Source of the DNA: Actinomycetes bacterium
GTDB taxonomy: Bacteria; Actinomycetota; Actinomycetes; Nanopelagicales; Nanopelagicaceae
Assembly: GCA_025360085.1 (NCBI GenBank)
Contig: JANYCW010000040.1
Location: forward strand, 1-43,516
Direction: 5' to 3'
DNA: 43,516 nucleotides
The position numbers and the translations under genes are program-made. The notes under the pieces are model-generated. The model ran no database searches. It saw only the letters and a program-made list of their open reading frames with translations, and had not been told where the DNA came from. Of the stretch, positions 11,950-21,092 are shown one piece after another (position 1 is the stretch's first letter; each line of letters opens with the position of its first letter).

Positions 11950-12726
11950 ATGCGCAAACCATTAATGGTTGGTAATTGGAAGATGAACTTAAATCACCTT
12001 GAGGCGATTGCTGTCGCTCAAAAATTGGTTTATTCAATCAACGATAAGGATTATGACGCTGTAGATCTCTCTATCGTTCCTCCTTTTACCGATATTCGAT
12101 CGATTCAAACATTAATTGATGGAGATCGTTTGCGATTAACCTATGGTGCTCAAGATCTTTCACCGGAAATTGGTGGAGCCTTTACTGGTGATATCTCGGG
12201 GTCAATGTTGCGCAAACTTGGATGTAGGTATGTCATCGTTGGCCACTCTGAGCGTCGAGCAATTCACAGCGAGAGTGATGAGCTCGTCAATCGCAAAATT
12301 AAAGCGGCATTATCTAATGAGTTAACTCCTATTTTCTGCGTAGGCGAAGAGCTTTCAGTGCGTGAATCTGGCGCTCACGTCAGTCATATCATCCGCCAAA
12401 TTCGTGCCGGGTTAGCGGGATTGACGAAGCCAGAGTTGAAAAAGATTGTTGTCGCTTACGAGCCCGTCTGGGCAATTGGTACGGGAAAGGTGGCAACACC
12501 AGAAGATGCTCAAGAGGTATGTGCGGCAATCCGTGAAGAGATTGAAAATATTGGCTCGCACGAAATCGCCCTAGCGATGCGAATCCTCTATGGTGGCTCA
12601 GTTAAATCGGGTAACATCGCCGAAATCATGAAGATGGCCGATGTAGATGGCGCCCTTATTGGTGGTGCCAGCCTGGATCCTGACGAGCTGGCAAGGATCG
12701 TTAAGTTCCACGCCCAGACCGAGTAA
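11950..12726 (+). CDS. tpiA: Triosephosphate isomerase
   Basis: Interconverts dihydroxyacetone phosphate and glyceraldehyde-3-phosphate. 258 residues, TIM barrel. Catalytic residues are seen: Lys11 in GNWKMN, His99 in VGHSERR, and Glu171 in YEPVWAIGTG; the phosphate-binding YGGSV and GGASL loops are near the C terminus. Ribosome-binding site GGGAGAG lies just upstream of ATG 11950. It completes the gap-pgk-tpiA glycolytic run. Confidence 0.97.
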   Translation: MRKPLMVGNWKMNLNHLEAIAVAQKLVYSINDKDYDAVDLSIVPPFTDIRSIQTLIDGDRLRLTYGAQDLSPEIGGAFTGDISGSMLRKLGCRYVIVGHSERRAIHSESDELVNRKIKAALSNELTPIFCVGEELSVRESGAHVSHIIRQIRAGLAGLTKPELKKIVVAYEPVWAIGTGKVATPEDAQEVCAAIREEIENIGSHEIALAMRILYGGSVKSGNIAEIMKMADVDGALIGGASLDPDELARIVKFHAQTE

Positions 12727-12756
12727 GGCTAACTCCCTTTTTACGGGTATCCTTAC
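12723..12756 (+). promoter_or_regulatory. Possible hairpin between tpiA and secG
   Basis: GTAAGG (12723-12728, containing the tpiA stop) is the perfect inverse complement of CCTTAC (12751-12756), with an inner CCC/GGG pair (12735-12737 with 12745-12747) around a T-rich loop. It sits just before the secG ribosome-binding site at 12769-12774. Could tune tpiA/secG expression; no T-run follows, so it is not a standard terminator. Weak support. Confidence 0.25.
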
Positions 12757-12784
12757 GCTCTACGAAACAAGGAGTTTACTAACA

Positions 12785-13012
12785 GTGAAACTAGCTCTCT
12801 CGATCATGCTTGTTATAACGAGCGTTCTCATGATTCTGCTTGTTCTATTACATAAGGGTAAGGGAAGCGGCTTATCAGATCTCTTTGGTGGCGGTATCTC
12901 TTCCAACTATGGAGGTTCCTCGGTCGTTGAACGCAACCTCGATCGAATCACAATCGTAGTGGGCGGTCTTTGGTTTGCATTTGTCGTGGCTCTAAGCCTG
13001 GTTCTCAAGTAA
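12785..13012 (+). CDS. secG: Preprotein translocase subunit SecG
   Basis: Small accessory subunit of the SecYEG protein-export channel in the cytoplasmic membrane. 75 residues with two hydrophobic helices (about 3-22 and 50-72) separated by the conserved loop HKGKGSGLSDLFGGG. GTG start at 12785 is chosen because AAGGAG (12769-12774) precedes it and the product begins directly with the first helix; a longer frame starting inside tpiA would add a long non-conserved leader. secG after tpiA is the usual actinobacterial order. Confidence 0.93.
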   Translation: MKLALSIMLVITSVLMILLVLLHKGKGSGLSDLFGGGISSNYGGSSVVERNLDRITIVVGGLWFAFVVALSLVLK

Positions 13013-13051
13013 ATTTATTTTTTGCGTACTAATTTTAAATAAGGAGTTTTA

Positions 13052-13387
13052 ATGGCAAGTGCAATACGTGGAAGTCGAGTCGGTGCCGGCCCAATGGGAG
13101 AGTCAGAGCGCGGCGATTCAATCGCTCGTGCTTATGTCTCGTACTTTTGTGCCCATGGGCATGAGGTTCGCCCATCATTTGCCGTTGAAGAGACGGTCGT
13201 CATTCCAGCTGAATGGGACTGCCCTAAGTGTGGCTTTCCTGCCGGCCGCGATCGCAACAATCCTCCAAGTCCCATTAAGAATGAGCCTTATAAAACACAT
13301 TTGGCTTATGTGAAAGAGCGCCGTACCGACGCTGAAGGCGAGCGCTTGCTAAATGAGGCTTTGCGAAAAATACGCGGAGAAGATTAA
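13052..13387 (+). CDS. rbpA: RNA polymerase-binding protein RbpA
   Basis: Actinobacteria-specific factor that binds RNA polymerase and the primary sigma factor and stabilises the open complex. 111 residues. N-terminal AIRGSRVGAGPMGESERG is the conserved tail; the zinc-site candidates are Cys33, His37, Cys57 and Cys60 (CAHGH and CPKC); the C-terminal part PYKTHLAYVKERRTDAEGE is the sigma-interaction segment. AAGGAG at 13041-13046 supports ATG 13052. Its 3' end overlaps that of the opposing pgi gene by 4 bases. This gene is strong evidence for an actinobacterial source. Confidence 0.96.
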   Translation: MASAIRGSRVGAGPMGESERGDSIARAYVSYFCAHGHEVRPSFAVEETVVIPAEWDCPKCGFPAGRDRNNPPSPIKNEPYKTHLAYVKERRTDAEGERLLNEALRKIRGED

Positions 13388-14910
13388 AGGTTCCTGACTG
13401 ATTCAAGTAGTTGATTAATCCCCGCACTTCGAGTAATCAAGTTCAAACGAAGTACAGGGAGCCCTCTTGATCGAAGTGCTTTCCCGTCTCCTAAAGCTTG
13501 TGCTGCAACTAAAGTCCTAAATCCATAGTTCTGACCCGGAATCTCTATATCCTTGAATGAATTTCCGGTGATCTGTAAAAAAGCGCCGTTTTGTTGACCA
13601 CCTTTATGGAACTGTCCCGTTGAATGCAAAAATCGCGGACCCCAACCAAAAGTTACTGGTCGGCCAGATTTCATTGATACAAGCGCGCGTAACTGCGCGA
13701 TTTCTACATCGACCGCTCGATCAAGGTAGGCCATCACCGCAACGTAACCCCCTGCGGGAATTGAGTTAATAAATAAGGTAAGTGCGTCCGTTAAATCAAC
13801 GCCAACACCAAAAATCTCAATATCTCCATCGAGTACGTCGGGAGAGAAGTCAGGCAGAACCCCTTTCCATTCGCTAAGCAAATTCGAAGTTGCCGATTTA
13901 GCTTCGCTCACATTGGGTTGATTGAAGGGATCGATTCCAAGGGCGGCGCCAACGAGGGCCGTTACCCACTCCCAGATAATAAATTGTGAAGCTAGGTCGG
14001 CAGTGATAACGATGTCGGCGCTACCCCAGTACATGACTGAAAAAGCCTCACTATTTTCGGCAGTTTCAATAACTATTGGCATACGCCCAACGTGATTCTT
14101 CCCGGTTGATTCGGCAACGAGTTGTTCAATCCAATCGCTCAATCCTGGCATTTTCGAACCGTCATCACAGAACGTCATGTACTGTCCCGAGATATAGGCG
14201 ATTGCATAGGCCATATCTACAACATCCGTCGGATCCTTTAAAAAACCCGCCTTAGTTTCATTTGCGCTATCGAGCAAAATTGAGACATCAACCCCAATGA
14301 GCGCTGCAGGAGTTAATCCAAATGCACTTAAAACACTGAAACGTCCACCGACATGTGGATCGGCATTTATGACGCTATATCCATTCTCGCGAGATTGCTT
14401 ATCGAGGGGTGAGAGTGGATCAGTGACGATAACGATGTGATCCTGTGGTTTCAATTCCGCCTTCATGAAGGCGGATTCAAACAAAACCCGCGCAGAAGAG
14501 GTTTCAATAGTTGATCCCGATTTTGAGCTCACAACAACAACCGTTTTAGAAAGGTCACCCGCTAGGGCATGTTCAACATAATTAGGATCCGTTGAATCTA
14601 AAATAAAAAGTTCGCGATTAGTTGTTTTGGCAATTACTTCAGGACCAAGTGATGAACCGCCCATTCCACACAGAACTACCCGTAACTTGTCACGGTGTTT
14701 TGCGCACAAGGCATCTAAAATCGGAAGCAATTGCCTTGAACTTTCAGGTAAATCTATCCAGTTCAGACGAGTTTGTGCTTCATCGGCCGCTTCAACTCCC
14801 CAGATGGTTGAGTCTTTAACGGCCAAGCGTTTATGAAACTCCAAAAGCGCAACGTAGCGCGGATCACTTCTATCGATTTTTGCTATGGCATTACCGCTTA
14901 AAAAACTCAT
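13384..14910 (-). CDS. pgi: Glucose-6-phosphate isomerase
   Basis: Interconverts glucose-6-phosphate and fructose-6-phosphate. 508 residues from ATG 14910 (MSFLSGNAIAKI). Active-site blocks: MGGSSLGPEV, the sugar-phosphate loop SSKSGSTIET, the Glu in ESTGKNHVGRMP, and the His in HSTGQFHKGG. The sequence looks like the PGI part of bifunctional transaldolase/PGI proteins rather than the E. coli type. The start overlaps the tal stop (ATGA, 14907-14910). An in-frame ATG at 14952 inside tal would give 14 extra unneeded residues. Last gene of the ctaA-tkt-tal-pgi unit. Confidence 0.93.
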   Translation of the reverse strand: MSFLSGNAIAKIDRSDPRYVALLEFHKRLAVKDSTIWGVEAADEAQTRLNWIDLPESSRQLLPILDALCAKHRDKLRVVLCGMGGSSLGPEVIAKTTNRELFILDSTDPNYVEHALAGDLSKTVVVVSSKSGSTIETSSARVLFESAFMKAELKPQDHIVIVTDPLSPLDKQSRENGYSVINADPHVGGRFSVLSAFGLTPAALIGVDVSILLDSANETKAGFLKDPTDVVDMAYAIAYISGQYMTFCDDGSKMPGLSDWIEQLVAESTGKNHVGRMPIVIETAENSEAFSVMYWGSADIVITADLASQFIIWEWVTALVGAALGIDPFNQPNVSEAKSATSNLLSEWKGVLPDFSPDVLDGDIEIFGVGVDLTDALTLFINSIPAGGYVAVMAYLDRAVDVEIAQLRALVSMKSGRPVTFGWGPRFLHSTGQFHKGGQQNGAFLQITGNSFKDIEIPGQNYGFRTLVAAQALGDGKALRSRGLPVLRLNLITRSAGINQLLESVRNL

Positions 14911-15992
14911 TGCGCTTGTGCCACTTTTATTTTTTCTAATAAGTCTTCCCATGCCTGAGCAAATTTTTTCACACCATCGGTTTCTAACTCAGCAGTAACC
15001 GCATCGAGTGAGATGCCGAGACAGGCAAGAGATTTAAATACATCAACGGACATGGCGTAGTTCTGTGTAATAGTCTCACCACGTACGACGCCATGGTCGA
15101 TAACGGCATCTAAAGTGTTTTGTGGCATCGTATTGACGGTATCTGGTGCAATCAATTCAACAACATAGCGAGTGTCATCATAGGCAGGATCTTTGACCCC
15201 AGTGGAGGCCCATAACGGACGTTGTTTATGTCCACCTCGTGCGGCCTGTGCCAACCAGCGCGGTGATGCAAATTTTTCGTCAAATAGTTGATAAGCAAGG
15301 CGTGCATTTGCAATCGCGGCTTTGCCGAGTAGTTGCGAAGCGAGCTCACTAGAATCTTTCTTGAGCAGTGCATCAACAGCTGAATCAATTCGACTGACAA
15401 AGAACGATGCAACTGAGTGAACATGCGATGGATTTGTTGCAGCCTCTATTCCAGCCATGTAAGCATCTATCACTGCGCCGTATCGCTTGATGGAAAATAT
15501 AAGAGTGACATTGACACTTATGCCTGCAGAAATGAGAGAGGTAATGGCGAGAAGACCTTCGAGGGTGGCAGGCACTTTTATCATAACGTTGGGACGATCA
15601 ACGATTTTCCATAACTCGATGCCGGCTGCAATTGTGCCCGCTGTATCATGTGCCAGTCGGGGGTCGACTTCAATACTGACACGACCATCAATGCCTTTGC
15701 TCGAAGAGAAGATATCTCGGAAAAGATCGCAGGCATGTCGAACGTCATCGGTCGTTAGTTTCTTTACACATTCATCAACGCTCACGCTCTTCATGAGTGC
15801 AATATCGCTGGCGTACTCTGAAGCCCCACTTATGGCGCTAGCAAAGATGCTGGGATTAGTTGTGACCCCAACAACGCCATCATGAGCGATTCGTGAAGGA
15901 AGAGAATGCGTATCGACACCACTTAATTTCGCGCGAGACAAGTCATCCAACCAAATGGACGTTCCACCTTTTGCTACATCTGCAACACTCAT
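14907..15992 (-). CDS. tal: Transaldolase
   Basis: Moves a three-carbon unit between sugar phosphates in the non-oxidative pentose phosphate pathway. 361 residues, the longer actinobacterial/cyanobacterial form. The N-terminal signature DGVVGVTTNPSIF and the Schiff-base Lys139 in NVMIKVPAT are present. ATG 15992 shares its first base with the tkt stop (TAATG), and its stop overlaps the pgi start (ATGA), so tkt, tal and pgi are very likely translated in a coupled manner. Confidence 0.95.
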   Translation of the reverse strand: MSVADVAKGGTSIWLDDLSRAKLSGVDTHSLPSRIAHDGVVGVTTNPSIFASAISGASEYASDIALMKSVSVDECVKKLTTDDVRHACDLFRDIFSSSKGIDGRVSIEVDPRLAHDTAGTIAAGIELWKIVDRPNVMIKVPATLEGLLAITSLISAGISVNVTLIFSIKRYGAVIDAYMAGIEAATNPSHVHSVASFFVSRIDSAVDALLKKDSSELASQLLGKAAIANARLAYQLFDEKFASPRWLAQAARGGHKQRPLWASTGVKDPAYDDTRYVVELIAPDTVNTMPQNTLDAVIDHGVVRGETITQNYAMSVDVFKSLACLGISLDAVTAELETDGVKKFAQAWEDLLEKIKVAQAQ

Positions 15993-18037
15993 TACAGGGC
16001 CTGCTTAATACGTTGTGTAATGTTTTCGACCGAGAAACCAAACTCACTAAAGAGTCGCTTTGCATCGGCCGAAGCACCGTAGTGCTCAAGAGAGATTGCA
16101 ACTCCAGAATCACCGATTAATTCACGCCAACCTTGGGCGATTCCAACTTCGATGCTCACTTTCAACTTTATTGATGCAGGAAGCACAGACTCTTTGTAAG
16201 TGGCATCTTGTTCGGCAAACCATTCAAGACATGGCGCACTCACTACTCGCACGTCTATTCCATCTACGGCTAAAGCAGTCTGTACATCAAGTGCAAGTGA
16301 AACCTCTGATCCCGTGGCAATAAGTATCGCTACTGGATTTTTACAATCTTTGAGAATATATGCACCCTTGGCAGTCCCGCTTGCCGGTGCACATACAGTG
16401 CGATCACAAACGGGGAGATTTTGGCGAGAAAGCAGGATTCCAGCTGGGCGATTTCGAAGAATTATTTGCCTCCATGCTTCTGCAACTTCATTGGCATCTC
16501 CTGGTCTGATGACATCTAATCCAGGAATAGCACGAAGCGCGGCAAAGTGTTCGATGGGTTGGTGAGTAGGTCCGTCCTCGCCCACTCCGACGGAGTCATG
16601 GGTCCAGACAAATGTTGAGGGGATATTCATGATCGCCGCTAAGCGCACAGCAGGTCGCATATAGTCACTGAAAACGGCGAAAGTTCCGCCAAAGCAGCGA
16701 CTTAATCCGTGGAGGGCAATTCCATTAATGATTGCTCCCATCGCGTGTTCGCGGATTCCGAAGTGGATAATTCGGCCATAAGGATTGGCATCTTTGATGG
16801 CACTCGTGTTTGGTAAAAACGAATTGCCACCATCAATGCTCGTATTATTTGATCCGGCCAAATCTGCCGAGCCGCCCCAAAGCTCAGGAAGTGTTTTAGC
16901 AAGAGCATTAATTACTTCACCTGATGCTGCGCGGGTAGCAATATCTTTTCCAGCGCTAAAAGTTGGAATATTTAGATCCCAATCGCTCGGCAAGGTACGT
17001 GCGTGAAGTCGCTTGAGAAGATTTGCGCGCTCTGGGTTCGTTGATTCCCATTCGCTAAAGGCTTTGTTCCACTCTGAGTGTCGTTGCACTCCACGTTCTT
17101 TAACTAAGCGCGCATGAGCTAGTACTTCCATTGGCATTGCAAATTTTTCGTCAGGGTCTAATCCTAAAAGAGTTTTTGTAGCGGCAATCTCATCATCACC
17201 CAGAGCTGAGCCATGTGATTTACCATTTCCGCGAAGCGTTGGGGCAGGCCAAGCAATAACTGATTTTAAACGAATCAACGTTGGCTTTGAAGTTTCTTTC
17301 TTTGCAGCCAACATTGCAGAATCAAGTGCGTAAATATCCACTCTTCCATCACTTGCAGTTGCGACCTCAATAACATGCCAACCGTAGGCTCGATAGCGCA
17401 TCGACACATCTTCTGTAAATGCGTTGTGAGTGTCGCCTTCAATCGAGATTCGATTGTCATCGTAGATTACATTTAAATTTCCAAGCGCTTGTGTGCCGGC
17501 AAGTGATGAGGCTTCAGAAGTGACTCCCTCTTGCATGTCACCATCAGAGCATATGACCCATATGCAATGATCAAAGAGTGAACTTTGAGAGGCGGCATCA
17601 GGATCCAATAAACCCCTTTCAAATCGCGCCGCCATTGCCATTCCAACTGCTGTTGCAACTCCTTGGCCTAACGGACCCGTTGTCATTTCTACTCCGGCGG
17701 TATGTCGATACTCTGGATGTCCGGGTGTTAACGAGCCCCATGTTCGCAAACTCATTAGATCGTGCATCTCTAATCCATAGCCGCTATAGAAAAGCTGGGT
17801 ATATAAAGTAAGTGATGAGTGACCGCACGAGAGAATAAATCGGTCTCGACCCATCCACGTTGGATCACTCGGATCATGAATTAAGTGGCGCTGAAAGAGT
17901 AAGTAGGCAACGGGAGCTAAAGACATCGCAGTTCCAGGATGCCCATTTCCAACCTTTTGTACGGCATCGGCGGCCAGTGCTCGGGCATAGGTAATTGCCT
18001 TATCGTCGAGTCGAGTCCAATCGGCCAGAGCGTTCAT
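15992..18037 (-). CDS. tkt: Transketolase
   Basis: Thiamine-diphosphate enzyme transferring two-carbon units in the pentose phosphate pathway. 681 residues from ATG 18037 (MNALADWTRLDD). Visible: TPP-binding GDMQEGVTSEAS with the downstream YDDN, NGHPGTAMSLAP near the N terminus, the pyrimidine-domain block GIREHAMGAI, and THDSVGVGEDGPTHQPIEH with catalytic His residues. A 20-residue longer in-frame start exists inside ctaA but lacks conservation; ATG 18037 overlaps the ctaA stop as ATGA. Confidence 0.96.
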   Translation of the reverse strand: MNALADWTRLDDKAITYARALAADAVQKVGNGHPGTAMSLAPVAYLLFQRHLIHDPSDPTWMGRDRFILSCGHSSLTLYTQLFYSGYGLEMHDLMSLRTWGSLTPGHPEYRHTAGVEMTTGPLGQGVATAVGMAMAARFERGLLDPDAASQSSLFDHCIWVICSDGDMQEGVTSEASSLAGTQALGNLNVIYDDNRISIEGDTHNAFTEDVSMRYRAYGWHVIEVATASDGRVDIYALDSAMLAAKKETSKPTLIRLKSVIAWPAPTLRGNGKSHGSALGDDEIAATKTLLGLDPDEKFAMPMEVLAHARLVKERGVQRHSEWNKAFSEWESTNPERANLLKRLHARTLPSDWDLNIPTFSAGKDIATRAASGEVINALAKTLPELWGGSADLAGSNNTSIDGGNSFLPNTSAIKDANPYGRIIHFGIREHAMGAIINGIALHGLSRCFGGTFAVFSDYMRPAVRLAAIMNIPSTFVWTHDSVGVGEDGPTHQPIEHFAALRAIPGLDVIRPGDANEVAEAWRQIILRNRPAGILLSRQNLPVCDRTVCAPASGTAKGAYILKDCKNPVAILIATGSEVSLALDVQTALAVDGIDVRVVSAPCLEWFAEQDATYKESVLPASIKLKVSIEVGIAQGWRELIGDSGVAISLEHYGASADAKRLFSEFGFSVENITQRIKQAL

Positions 18038-18921
18038 TGGTTTGTTTCCATTTCTTCTCGTTGAACCGATAACCAAATTCTCCACGCTAAAATCCAAATG
18101 AGAACTGCACCGACAAGATGTGTTGAAACGAGGAGCACAGGGACACCTTGAATATATTGAATCAAGCCAATTGCGCCTTGGGCAAATGTGAGTAGTGCAA
18201 ACATCGCCAGAAGTTTCTTAGTATCAGCACTTGTTTGGGTGCTAAGAAAAAACGCAAGCGTGAGCAGTAGTAACAAAGCAACGGCGATCCCATGAATGGC
18301 CGTTGCACTCTGAATACGAATATGCAATCGGGGTGCATCAATGTCTCCTGCATGAGGTCCAGCACCTGTCACGACAGTGCCGAGTGCAATGACAATGGCA
18401 GAGAGGCCAACATGCATCCGTGAATAAATATCGGTTTGTTGTGACGAGAATTTCTTGACTACCGGTTTATACCGGCGTGTGAATAAAGACGTGGCAGCGG
18501 CAATTAATATTGTGGAGAAAATAAAGTGGCTTGCAACGGCTATCGGGTTCAAATTTGTTAGAACAGTTATTCCACCTAAAATTCCTTGACCAAATATTCC
18601 TGCGACCTGTCCGATAGCCAACAACCTTAAGTCTGGACGTTGTGAAAATAAAACTGCAAGCAGGGTTGCTAGTGCGGCAATTACTAAGACAAAAGTTAGT
18701 ATCCGATTACCAAACTCAATCCAGGCATGAAGTTGGCCTTCAATTTGACCAGCAATGGGAAGATATGAGCCGGGAGTGCATTCGGGCCAGGTGGGGCAAC
18801 CCAGACCTGAACCAGTCAGGCGCACCGCCCCGCCCGTTACCACCAAAGTTGCTTGCAAAAATAAGAGAGCTGCACTGGCCTTTGGTAGAGTCCGAAGCGC
18901 TTTTGCGCGTAACCTCTTCAT
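18034..18921 (-). CDS. ctaA: Heme A synthase (CtaA/COX15)
   Basis: Membrane enzyme that oxidises heme O to heme A for aa3-type cytochrome oxidase. 295 residues from ATG 18921; about eight hydrophobic helices. Signature features: TGSGLGCPTWPEC with its Cys pair soon after helix 1, HAWIEFGNRILTF with a heme-ligand His, HIRIQSATAIHG, and a C-terminal THLVGAVLIW. A TTG at 18960 would add 13 residues but would place the start upstream of the likely -10 at 18929-18934. ctaB (heme O synthase), which often lies between ctaA and tkt in this phylum, is absent here. Confidence 0.93.
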   Translation of the reverse strand: MKRLRAKALRTLPKASAALLFLQATLVVTGGAVRLTGSGLGCPTWPECTPGSYLPIAGQIEGQLHAWIEFGNRILTFVLVIAALATLLAVLFSQRPDLRLLAIGQVAGIFGQGILGGITVLTNLNPIAVASHFIFSTILIAAATSLFTRRYKPVVKKFSSQQTDIYSRMHVGLSAIVIALGTVVTGAGPHAGDIDAPRLHIRIQSATAIHGIAVALLLLLTLAFFLSTQTSADTKKLLAMFALLTFAQGAIGLIQYIQGVPVLLVSTHLVGAVLIWILAWRIWLSVQREEMETNQ

Positions 18922-18928
18922 GACGCTA

Positions 18929-18934
18929 ACCCTA
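18929..18934 (-). promoter_or_regulatory. Predicted -10 element of ctaA (leaderless)
   Basis: On the minus strand TAGGGT lies 7 bases before ATG 18921, with no ribosome-binding site between. No convincing -35. The spacing equals that at fabG, sufR and DUF3099 in this window, which is the main support. Confidence 0.4.
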
Positions 18935-18970
18935 TTGCTAAGCGTGAATCTGGTTCTCAACTGGTAAATA

Positions 18971-18999
18971 GTGTCGAATTAAGACACAATACTGTTGTG
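18971..18999 (+). promoter_or_regulatory. Candidate SufR operator and sufR promoter
   Basis: Two inverted repeats share bases: GTGTC-N7-GACAC (18971-18987) and CACAA-N5-TTGTG (18985-18999). The second encloses TACTGT (18990-18995), a fitting -10 hexamer 7 bases before ATG 19003. A repressor bound here would cover the -10, as expected for the autoregulation known for SufR in cyanobacteria and mycobacteria. The pairing is seen; SufR binding is inferred. Confidence 0.55.
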
Positions 19000-19002
19000 A
19001 AA

Positions 19003-19686
19003 ATGATAGGGGTACGAGGAGTCAAAGGTGGTGAGGATCCACGCACCCGCGAACTCGTTGCACGTTCAATTCTAGAAAATGGCCCTTCGACCGCTGCCCT
19101 CTTAGCTTCGCGTTTGGGAATCAGTGCTGCGGGAATTCGTCGCCATTTAGATCTTTTGGTGGCCGATGGAGTTTTAGAGGAGCGAACGCCACATGTTGCC
19201 CCCGCTCGCGGACGAGGACGGCCCTCGAAGGTTTTTCTTATGTCAGACACCGGGCGCGAAAAATTCGAGCACTCCTATGATGATTTAGCGGTTGCCGCTT
19301 TGAAGTTTATGTCGGCGCACTCAGGGGAGCATCTCGTGCGTGACTTTGCCCTAACTCGCGCCGAAGATATTGAACGAAAAGCAGTCGATGCAATCAGCCA
19401 GAGCAATGATAAGAACGTAGCACTTGCAGAGTTTTTAACTGAACAAGGATATGCAGCAAACATTTATGCCCGTCCGACAGGAGTTGAACTCTGCCAACAT
19501 CATTGTCCAATCGCCCATGTCGCCTCAGAGTTTCCACAACTATGCGAAGCTGAAACTCAAGCGCTTTCACGTTTATTAGGAACTCATGTTCAACGTCTAG
19601 CAACGATTGCCCATGGTGACGGTGTCTGTACAACATTTATACCAACTCCACACAATAAGACCAACAAAAGAAAGGTACGTGCATGA
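19003..19686 (+). CDS. sufR: SUF operon repressor SufR, Fe-S sensing
   Basis: Winged-helix transcription factor that holds an Fe-S cluster and represses the suf operon when clusters are sufficient. 227 residues from ATG 19003. N-terminal helix-turn-helix ([21 protein letters not shown]), wing with the basic [10 protein letters not shown], then a C-terminal cysteine block: Cys164, Cys168, Cys181 and Cys209 (LCQHHCP, QLCEAE, GVCTTF). GTG at 18997 would add two residues but falls inside the palindrome and precedes the predicted transcription start; ATG 19003 fits a leaderless mRNA. The stop overlaps the sufB ATG (ATGA). Confidence 0.92.
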   Translation: MIGVRGVKGGEDPRTRELVARSILENGPSTAALLASRLGISAAGIRRHLDLLVADGVLEERTPHVAPARGRGRPSKVFLMSDTGREKFEHSYDDLAVAALKFMSAHSGEHLVRDFALTRAEDIERKAVDAISQSNDKNVALAEFLTEQGYAANIYARPTGVELCQHHCPIAHVASEFPQLCEAETQALSRLLGTHVQRLATIAHGDGVCTTFIPTPHNKTNKRKVRA

Positions 19687-21092
19687 CTATTGCGCATCCA
19701 GAGTTAGACGGTCTAGGCAACTATGAATATGGTTGGTCAGATAAGAGTGACGTTGGCACCAATGCACGTCGCGGCATCAATGAGGATGTCGTTCGCGACA
19801 TCTCAGAAAAGAAGTCCGAGCCACAATGGATGCTCGACCTTCGACTAAAAGGTTTAGCCCTCTTTGAAAAGAAACCTATGCCCAACTGGGGTGCTGATTT
19901 ATCTGGAATTTTCTTTGACACGATCAAGTACTTTGTTCGCTCGACTGAAAAACAAGCCGCAACGTGGGATGACCTTCCAGAAGAGATCAAAAATACCTAT
20001 GATCGCTTAGGTATTCCTGAAGCTGAAAAACAACGATTGGTCTCAGGAGTTGCAGCGCAATACGAGTCCGAAGTTGTCTATCACTCGATACGTGAAGATT
20101 TAGCGGCGCAGGGTGTTATCTTTTTGGATACTGACACTGCATTAAAGGAGCATCCAGAGTTATTTAAGGAGTATTTTGCCACGGTCATTCCAGTCGGTGA
20201 CAATAAATTTGCCGCTCTCAACACATCGGTGTGGTCGGGAGGATCATTTATCTACGTCCCAAAGGGCGTTCGCGTTGATATCCCTTTGCAAGCGTATTTC
20301 CGCATTAATACCGAAAATATGGGCCAGTTCGAGCGCACACTGATTATCGCCGATGAAGATTCATATATTCACTATGTAGAGGGATGTACCGCGCCAATCT
20401 ATAAATCAGATTCGCTGCACTCGGCGGTTGTTGAAATTATTGTGAAAAAGGGTGCGCGAGTTCGTTACACCACCATTCAAAACTGGTCTAACAATGTTTA
20501 TAACTTGGTTACCAAACGTGCAACATGTGCCGAAGGCGCCACAATGGAGTGGGTCGATGGCAATATTGGATCGAAAGTCACGATGAAATATCCAGCGATA
20601 TTTTTGATGGGACCTCATTCCAAAGGTGAGACTTTATCGCTTGCCTTTGCGGGCGAGGGTCAACATCAAGACTCTGGCGCAAAAATGGTACACGCTGCGC
20701 CGTACACCTCTTCATCGGTAATTTCAAAGTCGGTTGCTCGCAATGGCGGTCGCACTTCATACCGAGGATTGGTTCAAGTACAAGAGGGTGCACATCACTC
20801 TAAGAGCACCGTTAAGTGTGACGCACTATTAGTTGACACCATTTCAAGATCTGACACGTATCCATATGTGGATATTCGAGAAGACGATGTGTCGATGGGC
20901 CATGAAGCAACAGTGTCGAAGATTAGTGATGATCAACTTTTCTATCTGATGTCTCGTGGTTTAACCGAAGATGAAGCAATGGCCATGATTGTGCGTGGGT
21001 TTATTGAACCCATAGCACGAGAGCTTCCAATGGAGTATGCCCTAGAGCTCAATCGCCTTATTGAACTTCAAATGGAAGGCGCTGTTGGTTGA
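19683..21092 (+). CDS. sufB: Fe-S cluster scaffold SufB
   Basis: Scaffold subunit of the SufBCD complex on which Fe-S clusters are built. 469 residues. The beta-helix core is visible ([28 protein letters not shown]) as is the C-terminal KCDALLVD, whose Cys corresponds to the persulfide-accepting Cys of E. coli SufB, and the SufBD C-terminal block [19 protein letters not shown] 19683 overlaps the sufR stop; its TGA overlaps the sufD start. Confidence 0.97.
   Translation: MTIAHPELDGLGNYEYGWSDKSDVGTNARRGINEDVVRDISEKKSEPQWMLDLRLKGLALFEKKPMPNWGADLSGIFFDTIKYFVRSTEKQAATWDDLPEEIKNTYDRLGIPEAEKQRLVSGVAAQYESEVVYHSIREDLAAQGVIFLDTDTALKEHPELFKEYFATVIPVGDNKFAALNTSVWSGGSFIYVPKGVRVDIPLQAYFRINTENMGQFERTLIIADEDSYIHYVEGCTAPIYKSDSLHSAVVEIIVKKGARVRYTTIQNWSNNVYNLVTKRATCAEGATMEWVDGNIGSKVTMKYPAIFLMGPHSKGETLSLAFAGEGQHQDSGAKMVHAAPYTSSSVISKSVARNGGRTSYRGLVQVQEGAHHSKSTVKCDALLVDTISRSDTYPYVDIREDDVSMGHEATVSKISDDQLFYLMSRGLTEDEAMAMIVRGFIEPIARELPMEYALELNRLIELQMEGAVG

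Noticed and set aside
18997-18999. GTG start for SufR
   Set aside because: It is inside the palindrome and right after the predicted -10; ATG 19003 fits better. The difference is two residues, so it stays possible.
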